A DNA stretch of 64,000 bases. Origin: Lates calcarifer. Taxonomy: Eukaryota > Chordata > Actinopteri > Centropomidae. Shown here piece after piece: positions 24,700 through 37,830 of the stretch. Position numbers and translations under genes: made by a program. The DNA lies in the NCBI RefSeq assembly GCF_001640805.2, contig NC_066852.1:14224194-14288193 (forward strand), in the 5' to 3' direction. The notes beneath the pieces were generated by a model, which was not told the DNA's origin, searched no databases, and saw only the letters and a list, made by a program, of their open reading frames with translations. Each line of letters starts with the position of its first letter. The stretch's first letter is position 1.

Positions 24700-25702
24700 T
24701 TATTTAAAATACATGTCTTCTGTCAGTAATCACTGTAGAAAAGTAACAGTCATATACATAATGTGACAAAGCATAAAAACAAGTATTTTGCAACAAAACA
24801 CCTCTGAACTCAATCATCGCTGTTGTAGCAGCATGTGTAACAAACAAAGCTGATTTATTCTTCTGATTGTTCTTGTCATATGCCTGAGACTTTGTAACTA
24901 TGTAAATGTAACTATACATCATTTAGGTGACTATAAAAATGAATTCATATTTTCCAAGAATGTTTCCTGGAAATAACTAAATTGTCTGTAATTATAGGAA
25001 AAACAGACATTATGAGACTGTTAGTTCAGAAGCAGTTTTGATTTTCAGAAGAATTTTCTTGAAAGAACTGCTCCACTTAAACCCAAGTATATATTACTGA
25101 ATTATTAATTTATTATTGTGAACTGTATTCTTCATGTATGTTGAACCGTATGATTGTGGACAAATTTCAGTTCAGTCGACTTGTGCACTGAGAAAGAAGA
25201 TTCTATGTTAAGTCAGTCAGTCAGTCAAATCAATAGAGTTAATTAACTGGAAATGTACTGAACACTGTCCGTAATTATTACCAGATGACTTATTGTGAAG
25301 GAACTTGGACCCTTGTGCACAGAAGCAGGTGACTTGTTCATCTAACCTTAGCTGTTCTAATGAATTCATGAGCTGTGGATTTTATTTGAAAATCATTCTT
25401 CTCATGTGAATATGTTCAACCTGTGAACTAAAATTACGTTTAGTGTGTTTTAAAAAAAATAGCGAAATGAAAGGCAGCACAGTGCAAATGACAAAGCGGT
25501 TTCATCCTGTGAAGTGAAAAGAAACGAGAGTGAATAAAGCAACGGCAGCTGGCAGACAACAGCAAACACTGCTTTTCTTCAAATTTCAAGGCAGTGTTAC
25601 TTGCTATTTCGTAGTCTCTATGCCGTCTATTGATAAGCGCTGTCAATAACCGGACAGTGACGAAAATGAACGAAGTCCGACTCGGGAACCCCGTCGGTAA
25701 AC
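24700..25702. other. Intergenic region between fdxacb1 and alg9
   Basis: Tandemly oriented genes. The stretch is AT-rich with nothing coding that I recognise. The last 100 bases become CG-richer and should contain the alg9 promoter; no TATA box is seen. Confidence 0.55.
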
Positions 25703-28700
25703 ATGGCGGCCAAGGCGCTTCGGCAGCGAACCAGGCGAGGCAGCAGACAGGATGCAAACAACGTGAACATATCCTCCGAAGCTCGGCCACCAAAAGAGGA
25801 GAAAGGCGGCGATGATGGCAAAATCGCAGAGACTCGGCAAGAGTGAGTATGAGCCCGGAGGAGAGACGTAAGACTCGCTGGTGCTGCGAGCCCCCTCCCC
25901 GGTCTGACTGACAGTCTGAGCAGGGGCAGCTAGCTAGCTAGCTACTTTGATACGATAAGCAAGTTTGGACTCAAACAAGAAGATAACAACGACTGATAAC
26001 GTCCACCCAAAAACATACAGGGCCGTGTGCTTACAGTAATTTGAATTAAAGTGGCTGTGTGGTCGTGTTTCCGCCCTAATAATAACCAGTTGCATCGTTT
26101 ATGTATTAATAACGCAACGTAACATAGCTGAGTTACCTGGTCAGCTTCATTCATTCTCGTACCTGTCCACTGCCAGATTTATGATAGCTGACGACAGGTT
26201 AGCAGGTCAGCTCCTGCTCGGCACGGACAGAGAGGTTTGTCTTAAATAAGTGATTGGTGTTGTTGATATGTTGCTGAAGTCCTTTGGGAGAAATGTTGAC
26301 AGTTTGTAAGGTGACGTGTCATATCATGAGGATCAATGCTGAGCTGCAGCTGAGCCGACTAATCTAACTAATCTGATGGTGGGTGTGAACAAGAGGGAAC
26401 ACTGCCAGATACAGAGGGAAGTGTGGGGCTGGCACTGTTATCATAAACATTGATGAAATGGCTCTTAAACACTGTCTGGACAAGCTGTCAACATCTGGGG
26501 GTTAATTATAATGGGCATAATGAGGAAGTACATTCCCATTGAAAATGTAGCATCTAGCAGTGGTTATTGTGATTTATTTTAGTACTTGACGTGATGGATT
26601 TAGGATTCAAGATTTCAAAGGTGTATTTGTCATATACCCTGCATAAACATTGGGGTTTGTAGTGAAATACAGTGTGGTTTGTTGTTATGTCTTGCTAAAA
26701 TAGAGTAAAATCTAATATAAAGGGTTTTCACTCTTATCTATTTGGATTTGTTTGATCAAAACAATACATTTTAGGACCCCTTTCTTGAGGATGTGATTAG
26801 TTAATTAATTCAGATTAATTGATGATGAAAATGATCAGTCCTTGCTAGGCTGACTAAAGACAAATATGTCAGAGCTTGTAGGTATAATGTAAAACAGGAC
26901 AGAGCCTTAAGCTGAAAAGAGCCGACTGCTACATGCGGGGTTAGTGGAGGACAGCTATGCAACTGTATAATGTTTGATTAGTTTTCAGAAGCCTTTTGAT
27001 ACAGTAAGCGATTGTGCTCTGACGTGGTTCAGTTTTCTCTGTGGGACAGTCTCTCAATCTTCCACATGATTAGTGCTTGTCTTTTTCCTGTTGTGAGCTG
27101 ACATTTACTCTGTGTTCCACCAGACTTGATCTTTGTAATTGGGCTTTATTAATTGATCAGCTCTGAAATGATTATCATAACTGAGGCCCTTAATTAGTGC
27201 TTCATTAAAAACAGGTGCACTGGAAACATCAACCAGTTAAGCCTGTGTACTTTAAAGCACATTTGCAAACATCAGTTAAAGGGCCAGTGCTCAGGTTCAT
27301 CAGGCTGTCAGCTCCAGATGGCTAATTTAAGATCAAGGTCATTTTCTATTTAACAAGCACAAAGCAAACATCAGTACATTAAGGTATGTTGTAAGAACCC
27401 AGCATTTTGATGCTTTTAATGCAATTGATAATTAAATGAATCATCAAGGTGAGGCTATTGTGCATTGTGTGTAATTTTCTAACAGGTCAATAAGTCGCGG
27501 GGGGCAGGTCTGGGCTCCAGAGGGTTCTACAGCATTTAAATGCCTGCTCTCGGCACGTTTCTGTGCAGCTCTGCTCAGCAACATCTCAGACTGCGATGAG
27601 ACCTTCAACTACTGGGAGCCTGTGAGTACTACTCATTAATATCAGGCATCCAGAATTGCAACATGCTGTCATCTGTGACCCTTCAAGGGGTTTTCCAGTA
27701 TCCATGTCTCATCTCTTTATTGTTCAAGCAGGTTACTACCTGTCTTTCTTCAAGTGTTCATGCCCTTTGATTGTTGTGATGACTGTCTCAACAGATGCAC
27801 TACCTGCTGTACGGCACAGGGATGCAAACATGGGAATATTCTCCATTGTACGCCATCAGATCGTATGCTTATTTATGGTTACATGCTCTTCCTGCTTGTT
27901 TGCATGCCCATGTTCTTCAGACAAACAAGGTAAGTATCCCCCAATTTAGTTAAACACACACAGATGTTGATGGAACATGTACAGTAAATACAGGCTTGTG
28001 TTATGATTGCTTTGCAGGTGCTGGTGTTCTACTTTGTACGATGCGTCTTGGCGTTCTCCTGCTGTGTCTGTGAACTGTATTTCTACAAGTGAGTTTACCC
28101 TCCCCCTTAAAACCAAGTGGGCATCTTAACCAAACAAATTTTGGGCTGATTATATACAGTATGAGATGTGGAGGTTAACCACGGTTTGTTTGTGTGTGGC
28201 ACAGGGCAGTTTGTAAGAAGTTTGGTTTACATGTGGGCCGTCTGATGTTGGCTTTCCTCGTCCTGAGCACAGGGATGTTCTGCTCATCTGCAGGTTGGTC
28301 AGACTTATTCACTCATTCAGTCGATTATGTCTCTGTCTCTATATTGTCTGCCTTGTTGCTCCATCTCAGCCCTCTTTGGTGTTTACCATCCACCCTTACA
28401 CCAGAGATTCATTCAGTCATCGTCTTTTTCTGTTGTTCTCTTGCTTCAGCTTTCCTACCTTCCTCTTTCTGTATGTATACGACGTTGGTTGCTATGACGG
28501 GATGGTTTCAGGACTCGACACCTTTAGCCATCACGGGTGTGGCTGCTGGTGCCATCGTTGGATGGCCGTTCTCCGTCCTGATTGGGTAAGGTTGAAAGCT
28601 AAAACACAACAGGCTTGTCGACATATATATAAAATTCTTTTTACAGCTTTGGTTCATTTTCTCTGTAGGATTCCCATTGCCTTCGATCTGCTGGTGTTAA

Positions 28701-31700
28701 AGAGGCAGTGGAAAAGTTTTATCACCTGGTCAGCCGTCGCTCTGCTTCTGTTGCTGGTGAGAATATATTAAAAAAAATGCTTGTAAAACTAATAGGGCCT
28801 TTCATTTGCATACTACAGGGTCAAGGTGCATATAAATGAGTTTCTTTACAGTGTCACAGCTGCAGTGTGTACAGATATTTTGTGGGAGAGTTAATCATTA
28901 ATTCAGGAATACAATGGGATATTATACTATGTGTTACACAGAAAACAACCAGACATTTTCATGATAAATACATACAGTTTCAATAGATATATTTAACATT
29001 CTTCATGAATTAAATTGTATTATATTGTATTGTGTTTATGTGTTATGTAAAAGCAAAATGTAAATGTTAACAAGTAACTAGTCCATTCACCCTCCTCTCT
29101 GTTTATCCTGTGTGTCTTTCTCAGGTCCCTCTGGTAGCAGTGGACTCTTTCTTTTATGGCAAACTGGTCGTTGCTCCACTCAATATTCTGTTGTATAATG
29201 TTTTCACACCACATGGACCTGATCTGTATGGTAATACACAAGAGCACACACATCATCAGTGTCTCATTTTATATCATGTTGACAAACAATCAGTCATAAA
29301 AACAGAATTCTGACCTCATGGTGCCCATTCAACTCAGGCACATGTGTAGACTATCAGTAATAACACTCCAGAGCAGTCTAAAGGCAGTTGAAATGCACAG
29401 CAGTGTAAATGATTATTGCATTTTGGGGTATTTATTATCGTCACTGTTGGGCTGTTGGTAAATTATTTAAGTGATGAAATAGAAGAAATGGAGCTTAAAT
29501 GAAAATGTGAGCAGTTTAAAGCTGCGCTGTTTTTATTGGACTCTAGAGGGCATACCACCATTAACATTAACTTATTAAACCCTCTGAAAGTGTGCCAGTA
29601 GGTTTCTATTCCTCTCCATTAAGTTGGCAGGAATACTACACTGAGTTATTAATTCACAGACAGTGACACAAATATGTATAGAACCTTCTGGCTTTTGTCT
29701 CCACCATCAATATTCAGTGTTTTATATTTAATAACAAAGTCTTTGACCGTTGCATCTGTGGATTTTTCCTTGCATTAACTATACAGTTAGGATGTTTTTA
29801 TGTGGATTGTTTGTGCGAGAGCTGAAATATTTTGTGTTGTTTAATTTGCAGGTACAGAGCCATGGCATTTCTACTTTGTAAATGGGATCCTGAACTTCAA
29901 TTTGGTGTTTGCTCTGGCACTGTTTTCTCTGCCACTCACCGCTCTCATGGAGACACTGTTACACAGGTTCAATGGTGAGGACTGGGTATATCCATTTTTT
30001 TTGGGATGGGGGAGGTTGGAAAGAGTGTCTACCTCAGCAAAACAAGTTGTGTGTGAAGGGCAGTGGTAATGACGCACTCAGGTACTTTGTTTTTGTGTTG
30101 CTGTTCTCCTGTTTACATTCATCAGCTCAGGTGAAACAAGTTATTCTGGGAAACTGATTGAATGTTGATGTGATGTTCTCAAATCAGTGTTTCCTCTTAC
30201 TGTTACCATTACAGTCCTAGTGATGCTATCCAGTACCCAACTCCTCCACAGTATAGGCATATGTATATAGCAAAATCTAACATGTGTGAAGAGTTTATTT
30301 TTGCCAAGATGTTAATTTTCAAAGCACCTCTTGTGATTTCACGTGCTTGTGCACTTGTGTGTCTTCTGCAGTGCAGAACCTGGGCCGTCCATACTGGCTG
30401 ACTCTGTCTCCCATGTATCTGTGGATGTTGGTTTTCTTCACCAGACCTCATAAAGAGGAGCGTTTCCTCTTTCCCATCTACCCTCTCATCTGCCTCAGCG
30501 GGGCAGTAGCCCTCTCTTCTCTACAGGTGTGGCTTGTCATTTTCCAGTTTTTGCTTCAATAGCAAGATAGTAGTCTGTGTTAGTTGGCTTCATTTGTTCT
30601 TCTTTGTTCTTCTTCATGGATGTGGATGTAAAAGATTCATTTTATTTCCTGCAGAAATGCTACCACTTCCTGTTCCAGCGATACCGACTGGAGCACTACA
30701 CGGTCTCCTCCAACTGGCTGGCTCTAAGTGCAGTGGTAGTCTTCACGGTGTTGTCACTGTCTCGCTCTGTCGCCCTCTTTAGAGGTGCATGTGCACACAT
30801 ACTCTGCTCTCTTAAGTACCAGTGTCAGTCAGCAAAAACAACAGTTTAAGATGAGATTGTTTTTCTCTGTCTGCAGGCTACCATGCCCCTCTGGACCTGT
30901 ACCCAGAGTTTCACCGAATCGCCAAGGATCCGACTCTTCACTCAGTCCCTGAGGGCAGACCTGTCAGTGTGTGTGTGGGCAAAGAGTGGTACCGCTTCCC
31001 AAGCAGCTTTCTATTACCGCACAAGTCAGTATCCAGGATATTGCGTCTGTGCAGAAACCTAATGATCAGCATTTCTCTTCTATTGTGGATTGACATATAA
31101 ATGATTTTCAAGATTACATCTGTCATGCCAGATACAAATGTATACTCAAATCTGAGCGAGTGAGTCAGACTGTGCCTCTTCCTGATAGCTACTGTTTCTA
31201 ATCTCCAGCTGGCAACTGCACTTCATTCAGTCTGAGTTTAAGGGGCAGCTGCCTCAGCCATACGCCTCTGGTCCTCTGGCCACACAGATGATCCCAGCTA
31301 ATATGAATGACCAGAACCTGGAGGAGCCTACCAGATATGTAAGTCACTCAGACACATTTCTGTTCATTGACACATGTATACTGTAGTTAAGAGCAGTTGC
31401 ATCAAATTCTGACATTTCTACTTTGTGCAGGTGGATTTACGGCAGTGCCACTACTTAGTAGACCTGGACACAGATGAAGAGACGCCGCTTGAGCCACGTT
31501 ATTCAGCCAACAAAGACGAGTGGAACATTATTGCCTATAAGCCTTTCCTTCAAGCATCAAGGTATTTTCCCAAATGCAAAATTTACACAGGAAAAATGAC
31601 TTCCAAATCTTTGAATAAGAAAAGCTCAATCTATAATCTTAAAAAAAGAAAAAGGCTCAGAATAGAAACAGCAAAAAATAGGCAGCATCCTCTTTAACAT

Positions 31701-31873
31701 TTAAGAGAACTGATGCAGTTTTTTAATGAAACCTTTTCCCTTCTCTCAGGTCATCTCCTCTCTTGAGAGCGTTCTACATCCCATTCATATCAGACCATCA
31801 CACCACCTACAGGCGCTACGTCATCTTGAAACCACGACGGCAAAAGCAGCCTCGTAAGCGCACCCACGGCTGA
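25703..31873 (+). CDS. alg9: Dolichyl-phosphate-mannose alpha-1,2-mannosyltransferase ALG9
   Basis: Fifteen exons (25703-25842, 27486-27621, 27795-27929, 28018-28088, 28205-28293, 28450-28585, 28669-28756, 29125-29230, 29852-29974, 30372-30526, 30655-30784, 30877-31024, 31209-31338, 31431-31561, 31750-31873) encode 613 residues (human 611). It is nearly collinear with vertebrate ALG9: GQVWAPEGSTAFKCLLSAR, ISDCDETFNYWEP, QTWEYSPLYAIRSYAYL, AVCKKFGLHVGRLMLAFL, NVFTPHGPDLYG, RPHKEERFLFPIYPLICLSG, VCVGKEWYRFPSSFLLPH and MNDQNLEEPTRY. It is a multi-pass ER enzyme of glycosyltransferase family 22 that adds the seventh and ninth mannose to the lipid-linked oligosaccharide from dolichol-phosphate-mannose. 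The acidic DETF segment in the first luminal loop is the family's catalytic region. All splice sites are GT-AG. Confidence 0.96.
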
Positions 31874-32434
31874 CCTTTTGAACCTCAGCTCAGCCCAAAA
31901 TCCTACGAAATCAGATCACTTCCCCCTCAACACAGCTGGCATTTGTGTGTGATTGTTGGACGTGTGTGCATGCATGTGTTTCGAAGTATTCGTCTCATGA
32001 AACATTCAAAGTTATCAGACCCTTTAAGGACATTTTGTCTGCTTTTGGGCTTGTGTGTGTATGAAGAGAAAATGGTATGTATGCAAGTATGCTTGGCAGG
32101 AATCAGCTGGACATTTTCTCTCTTTTTGTGTGTGTGTGTGTCTGTGTGAGAATGTGTGTGTGTGTAACTGAATGTATTACAGTGGATGCACACTACAAGA
32201 TTTTACATGTACTTAGCCTAGGACAGGCCATTACACGTAAATATGTGGTTTTTCTTTTTCATACTTCACTTGAAAATGTGGCCTGAAAGAATTATTTTGA
32301 ATAATTAATCGAAGAAATCTTGTAGTGCTTGCTTGTCTGCACTTGGAACAGTATCTTATTGTGTGCTCTGTAAGGGTGTGAGTGGTGGAGATGAATGAAG
32401 CTGAGAGTGTGTTATTAATTTAAGTCGGAATGTT

Positions 32435-32440
32435 AATAAA
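32435..32440 (+). terminator. Poly(A) signal of alg9
   Basis: AATAAA about 560 bases after the alg9 stop, only 92 bases from the oppositely oriented layn signal. Confidence 0.75.
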
Positions 32441-32531
32441 ACATGATTTACTGTGAATACAATCCTCGTTCTCTTTACTGGGACAGGAAAATCACTGCAC
32501 CACGCGCTGCCAGATTCAGTTGTAATCTCAT

Positions 32532-32537
32532 TTTATT
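32532..32537 (-). terminator. Probable poly(A) signal of layn
   Basis: TTTATT on the plus strand reads AATAAA on the minus strand. It would give layn a 3' UTR of about 1.1 kb that ends next to the alg9 3' end. Confidence 0.55.
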
Positions 32538-32992
32538 TGAAGATTTCCTTATGTAACAAACATACAAACCACTCTCACTTACAGGAGAGATGTCAAGGCA
32601 TTATACATTCTGAATAAATAATAACGATGATGCTATATTTGATCATTCTCTTCAATATCATGCCGTTGCTGTGTTCAGGCTGCAGGCACTCAAGCTGAAT
32701 TCACTGTATGAGCCACCTTTCAAGTTCTGGACGTCTCACACTTTATAGCCATATCAAAACACAATTACTATACATAAAAATTATCTATATTTGTATATAT
32801 GTATTAGATGTCTTTTTCTCCATCAAGCGGTGTCGGTTTATTGTGTCTCAATCTGTTCGAGGTAGCCTGTTAGGTAAACAAGGGTGTGATTAAACTGTAT
32901 TTCCAGGCACAGCAAACATAATGGTCTAAGACCTTCATAGTTACCCTACCAAGCAAAGGCGGCATGACGAGGCCATGCAAACAGGCTGCTAC

Positions 32993-33012
32993 ACACACAC
33001 ACACACACACAC
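32993..33012. repeat. (CA)n microsatellite
   Basis: About ten CA units in the presumed layn 3' UTR. Confidence 0.8.
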
Positions 33013-33603
33013 TTTTATTGTCAAAGGCGCTTGTAGTCACACGAGCGAGTTTATCGTACATGTTTAAACTGATGGTGCTCTGTGGGCTTCTTTACTGGGC
33101 CTCCTCTCCCCAAGAGTGGACTTCCTCTGAAGGCTCCCAGGTTTACTGTGTGCACATTTGTTTGTGGTGATTTATGTAAAAGAAAAAAGGACAATATCAA
33201 CTGCAATGATTGAGGCCCATAGACAGGTCTTGAGGTCATGTCATGTAGAGGGGGGTTTGTGTTAAAGGTGTACTCCACCAGTTTAGTATAGTGCTGCTGT
33301 AAAACCTGTGGGTGAAGAAGAGAGGATCTAAATTGATGCAGCAGAGCCAGTGACTTCCTCTTCTATCGTCCTCTCTTTTATTCCAAGCATTTTTCTTTCT
33401 TGTCAGAACCTGGAGCCTACATAACCCACAATGCAACTCAACCATTCAGCAGTTCAGTCAGAGATTCAATCAGGTCCTCACCTGATTTTCAGAAACGTAC
33501 CATACAATTACCACCATGTACATGCACAGTTTTTTTTTTTTTGCCATTCTCTCGTCTCTGTCCATCACACACATCCGCTGCTGTACACACACAATAAAGG
33601 AGA

Positions 33604-36600
33604 TCAGTAGTTATCTCTGTTGATCCATTCTTGTTCATTGAAGTATCTCCTTCCACCGTCAAGATTCAGACCATTTCTGTAGGAATCCAGATTAGCTTGG
33701 TAGGATTTTCGGTTTCCGTAGGTTCCGAGGCTGGTTTGGTAAGTGTCTTCCTTGCCGTTGGTGATGTATGTCTGATAGAGGTCAGCTTTCACCGTGTGAC
33801 TTCCTGACCTCAGTTTGGGATCATAGAGGTCACTCCCTCCTCTGATACTGCCGTCATACAATCCATGGTCCCCATACACACTGCTGCCGTAATGCTCACT
33901 CTTTGTTGTACGACGACCTAGACTCCTGTCGTAAAACTCTCTTTGCCCAGTGCGACCCAGACTGCTGTCATTCAAGTCCCTCTTTCCCGAGCGACCCAAG
34001 CTGGTGTCGTAGAAGTCGCGGGTGCCACGACGTCCAAGGCTGAGGTCATTGAGGTCATAGTTTAGGAAGCAGCTCTCTGTGCTGGCAAGGGTCACAAAGC
34101 CGCTCTCTGTGTCCCGACCCCCCAGATTGTCGTAGTCACCTGTCGGCGTGTCGGGGGAGGAGCATAAAAAGGAGGTGTTTTTGGTGTGAGGGCGAGCTGA
34201 GACCAGGTCATCGTCCTTCTGGGATCGAATGACGTTGTAGACGTCAGTTTGAGTCGGGCTGGGGCAGAGGCCTGGGTCTGTCTGGCAAACCTCTGATTTC
34301 TGCTGTTTTCTCCTTCTGAAGCATTAATAAGAAGACACCTCGATCATTGACACAGAATGAAACCTGAGCCAAACTGTTTACAAGGTGTGGAGGATGCACA
34401 TAAACAGTTTTCCCGCATATGAATATCAAACTGGTGAAGCTCATGATCTGAAACTGATATTAAAACTAAGGTATTGATTTTACTTAATTAATTTTTAAGA
34501 TAGAAAATATTAATGTCTTCATGAAAGGATCCTACTTTGTTGAAGTAGCGCAAGACTTATTCCTCAGTGACATAGACCCCCATTGTTATCTCAAAATGTA
34601 AACGACCCACACCATTGCACTGGGCGACATGTTCCTTCATTGCGATGAACACAGGCACTGTAGTTTATTTTTACACATACAATGCTTTGCTGCTGCAACT
34701 ACTCATAAGCCTGTATTAATCCACAGTTTAAAATAGTCCCCAGTAAATGCAGTATTCAGTCCAGTTTAAGTAGCATTTACCAAAAAACTACAGTGCCCAG
34801 CTGTCTTCTGGAGCCTTTTTAAAAAAGTGAAACTATACATTTGTGATACAATTTAAAAAACTTGGTCTCAGTAGGAAAATGTGCTTGGAGCTGAGAGCAT
34901 AGACTTGGTAGGGAAGTCAGAAAATACTGAAGGACAGAATAAAACGTGTTGGTTTTGGTCTTTTGTTGATAACAAGAGGAATATAGAATAACACCAGACT
35001 GATCCATTAAGTTTACCAGTTAAGGACGTACTGTTTGTTACATTGTGGTATTTTGTTCTCACAACTGACGTGTGTTTTGAAAATGTTAAAAGTAGCGGCA
35101 TGATTCTGCCTCTTGATGGCTGTGGCTTACAGTCCTATGAAATGGTGAACTGCTTTTAATAACAATAATGATTATATAATAAGAATACTAAGAAAAGTAA
35201 ATATAGTAAATATACAGCTGAAGCCTCTTGCTCTCACATCTGTTTGGTGATGAGTTACAGTAAAGCACATTTTTATTTGTCCTTAGTAAAAGCGTTTTCT
35301 TTTGTTTCAGATCCTCACCGTCTGGCAAGCAGTTTGAAGCAGCAGACTCCGGTCACTGTCAGCAGCAGCAGAATCAGGGGAATGGTGGGGATGATGATGT
35401 AAACCAAATTCAGAGCTAAAAGAAAGACACAGACAGACAGAGATGCAGATTTAGTGACCGTCAGGTTGGCACTGGGATATGACAGTGTCAGAGTAGTGAG
35501 TGTGTACTCTTCTCTACAGAAAATGGTGAACAGCTTTTCAATACAAATCTTGGGTCAGTCAACCTGTTCTGTCCTGGTTGTGGTCTTTTGGGTCCCACGG
35601 CAGCACAGGTGAAGGGAAGACGTCTGTAATCAAAGGCATCATTGGTGGTCAGACTGTCTCACTCTGTATTGAGCAAAGTCACTCTTAAAGTGTTGGAAAT
35701 ATCTACTGCATCGTACGCTATGCCATTGAATAATCATACTGAGCACATTTTACCTGTCTGAGTGGAGTTGGGAGAAGGAGAAGGGTCTGCTGGCTCCTCT
35801 GAGAAGAAAACAAATCACAGTTAACAATGTTAAAGCATTGTCAAAATAAAGGAACACTGAATTAGTGTGCGGTGGTACCTGCAGTGTATTTGCAGATGAA
35901 GTTGTTCTTGGTTTCACAATTGTCATCGTTCCACTGGAACATGTAGAGCCCTCCCAGACCCGGCGGTGCAGAGGGTTGGTGATACATTACCACACACACC
36001 TCATAGCCGCATGATGGCTCATCCCAGTGCCAGTTCCTACAACAATCACACACACAAAGCACATGAATAGAAACACTTTTTTTTAAATGGAATTCTTACC
36101 TATATTCCCAAATGTAATTTTAAAAAAGTAATTAAATGAAATTTAAGAATAAATAAATAGAACATGCTGACCAGTCCTGATGTGACTAAGACCTCAATAC
36201 TTTTTTGGTACTGTCCAAAAAGTCTAGCACCAGCTCGGTCTCAATACAAATAAGTGGTAAATGGTAAATTTCTGTAAGTGATTTCATGCGTTATCACTGC
36301 GCATTTCTTGGTTTTCACTTGTCATTTCACACCACGTTATTTCTCTACTTAGAATGTGCAGACGTGACACACAGAATTTCCTGAAAGTGGTGTGCTATTT
36401 GTACACAATCCCATGAGATCACATTAGTAGCAGAAAGTATCAAAATCTGTTAAGGATTGACAACTGGCTACGAATGTCTGGTCAGATTTTGTAACTGTAT
36501 CATCATTTCAAGATTATATATTATATACTGATTACATTTTTCAAAGTTATTGTACAGATGCTTATGTTCAAACAACATTGGAGGTAGTCTGATAAATCGG

Positions 36601-37830
36601 CTGACATATCAGCCTACATCAGCTTATTGCAGAAATGTCTGTATCTGCATATATAAGTAATAAACTGCAGGACAAAATCAAAATGTGAAAGGGTAATTTA
36701 GAAACAGCATATCAATTTCATAATTTGTCAAAATAATTTAGGACTGTCAGCCAGTATCATATTTTTTAAAAATCGATATTGGTAGAGGCCTAAAAAATCT
36801 TTACTAATTCTGTTGTAGACCACAGTTATTGTTTGAAAACTTTGGCTACTTCAAAAATGGCTCCCTCTCCCTCCCTGTCTCTTTTTTGTTTTGTTTTGGA
36901 TACTGAGACTCAGGAACAATATTCATACCAGTATCAAAAAATGTCATACAATACCCAGCCTTTGATTGGACCACACGAGTGAAGAAAAACCTTTCTTCGA
37001 CACACGTTCAAAGTATTTTTTTAAGTTCACTTTATTGCTCTAAAATTCTTCAGAATTTAAGGGGTCAGCAATGAGGGATTTTGACCTCTTTTTTTTATTC
37101 TTCTTGTTTTTGACCCTCTATACCCACCTAAATGTAGACTTGCTGCCATCCAGCCAGTAGTACTGCGTGGAGCAGTCTGAGCTGCTGTCGTCTCCATGGT
37201 TACGGCGGAGGCCGATCCAGAAGTCTCCATCAGTTGGGCGGAGCTCTGTGATGAGCTGCTCTATGATCTTCTGCTCGGACACCGACTCCACGCTCAGCAG
37301 CTGCCCTCCGTCCCGTTTGCAGGCGTGCTCAGCCTCAACAAAGTTCAGCCTCCGCCGGAGCTCGGAGAAGTAGGCCAGCTTGTAACACGGCTTCCCTTTG
37401 CCTGCCTTGCACACACGTTGACCTGCACACACACACACACACACACACACATTCACCTAGTTACACATGCCAGATGTGCATTGAATATTCCTCACGAGCA
37501 CTGAGCACTGACTACAGGAAATAACCTTACTGTGGGAATTTTATACTCACTACTACAGATACAGTTAGTTGGGGACATCTTAATTAACCTGTACTTCTAT
37601 GAGGAGTGTGTCACCTACCTCTGGCTTCAAATATATCCGCTTCAAGAGCCAAACATCCAGTGTAGAGTCAGGTAGGCAACAGGAAACCAAAGACACAAGT
37701 GAATCAACAGTTCGTGCTTTTGTGCTGTGTTGTGTTTTTTGTGTGCAGACTTACCTGTAATGAGGCTTGTAGCTGCAGACAGATCAAAAAATAAAAGCAG
37801 GAAGTGACAGAGGACTGTTAGCAGATCCAT
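33604..37830 (-). CDS. layn: Layilin (C-type lectin membrane receptor) with extended cytoplasmic tail
   Basis: Seven minus-strand exons (37830-37755, 37422-37128, 36036-35879, 35798-35754, 35623-35564, 35415-35319, 34315-33604) encode 480 residues. A signal peptide (MDLLTVLCHFLLLFFDLSAA) precedes a C-type lectin domain (about 28-176) with GKGKPCYKLAYFSE, EAEHACKRDGGQLLSV, GDFWIGLRRN, YYWLDGS, WNDDNC and NFICKY. A short Pro/Ser stem and a membrane segment (ALNLVYIIIPTIPLILLLL) follow. The tail keeps VYNVIRSQKDDDL and ESGFVTLAS, as in layilin, where the tail binds talin, merlin and radixin; the ectodomain binds hyaluronan. Human layilin is about 382 aa. The excess lies in the tail, where a 13-residue unit is repeated four times and is followed by a Tyr/Gly/Arg/Asp-rich end. 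The whole tail is one exon. Confidence 0.9.
33889..34044 (-). repeat. Coding tandem repeat, 4 x 39 bp, in the layn tail
   Basis: The translated units are LSLGRRGTRDFYD, TSLGRSGKRDLND, SSLGRTGQREFYD and the more diverged RSLGRRTTKSEHY. Each is exactly 13 codons, so the frame is kept. They cover about residues 335-386 of layilin. Confidence 0.9.
37426..37451. repeat. (CA)n microsatellite at layn exon 2 acceptor
   Basis: Thirteen CA units. On the minus strand they form a TG run ending in GCAG directly before layn exon 2, so the microsatellite serves as the acceptor tract. Confidence 0.9.
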
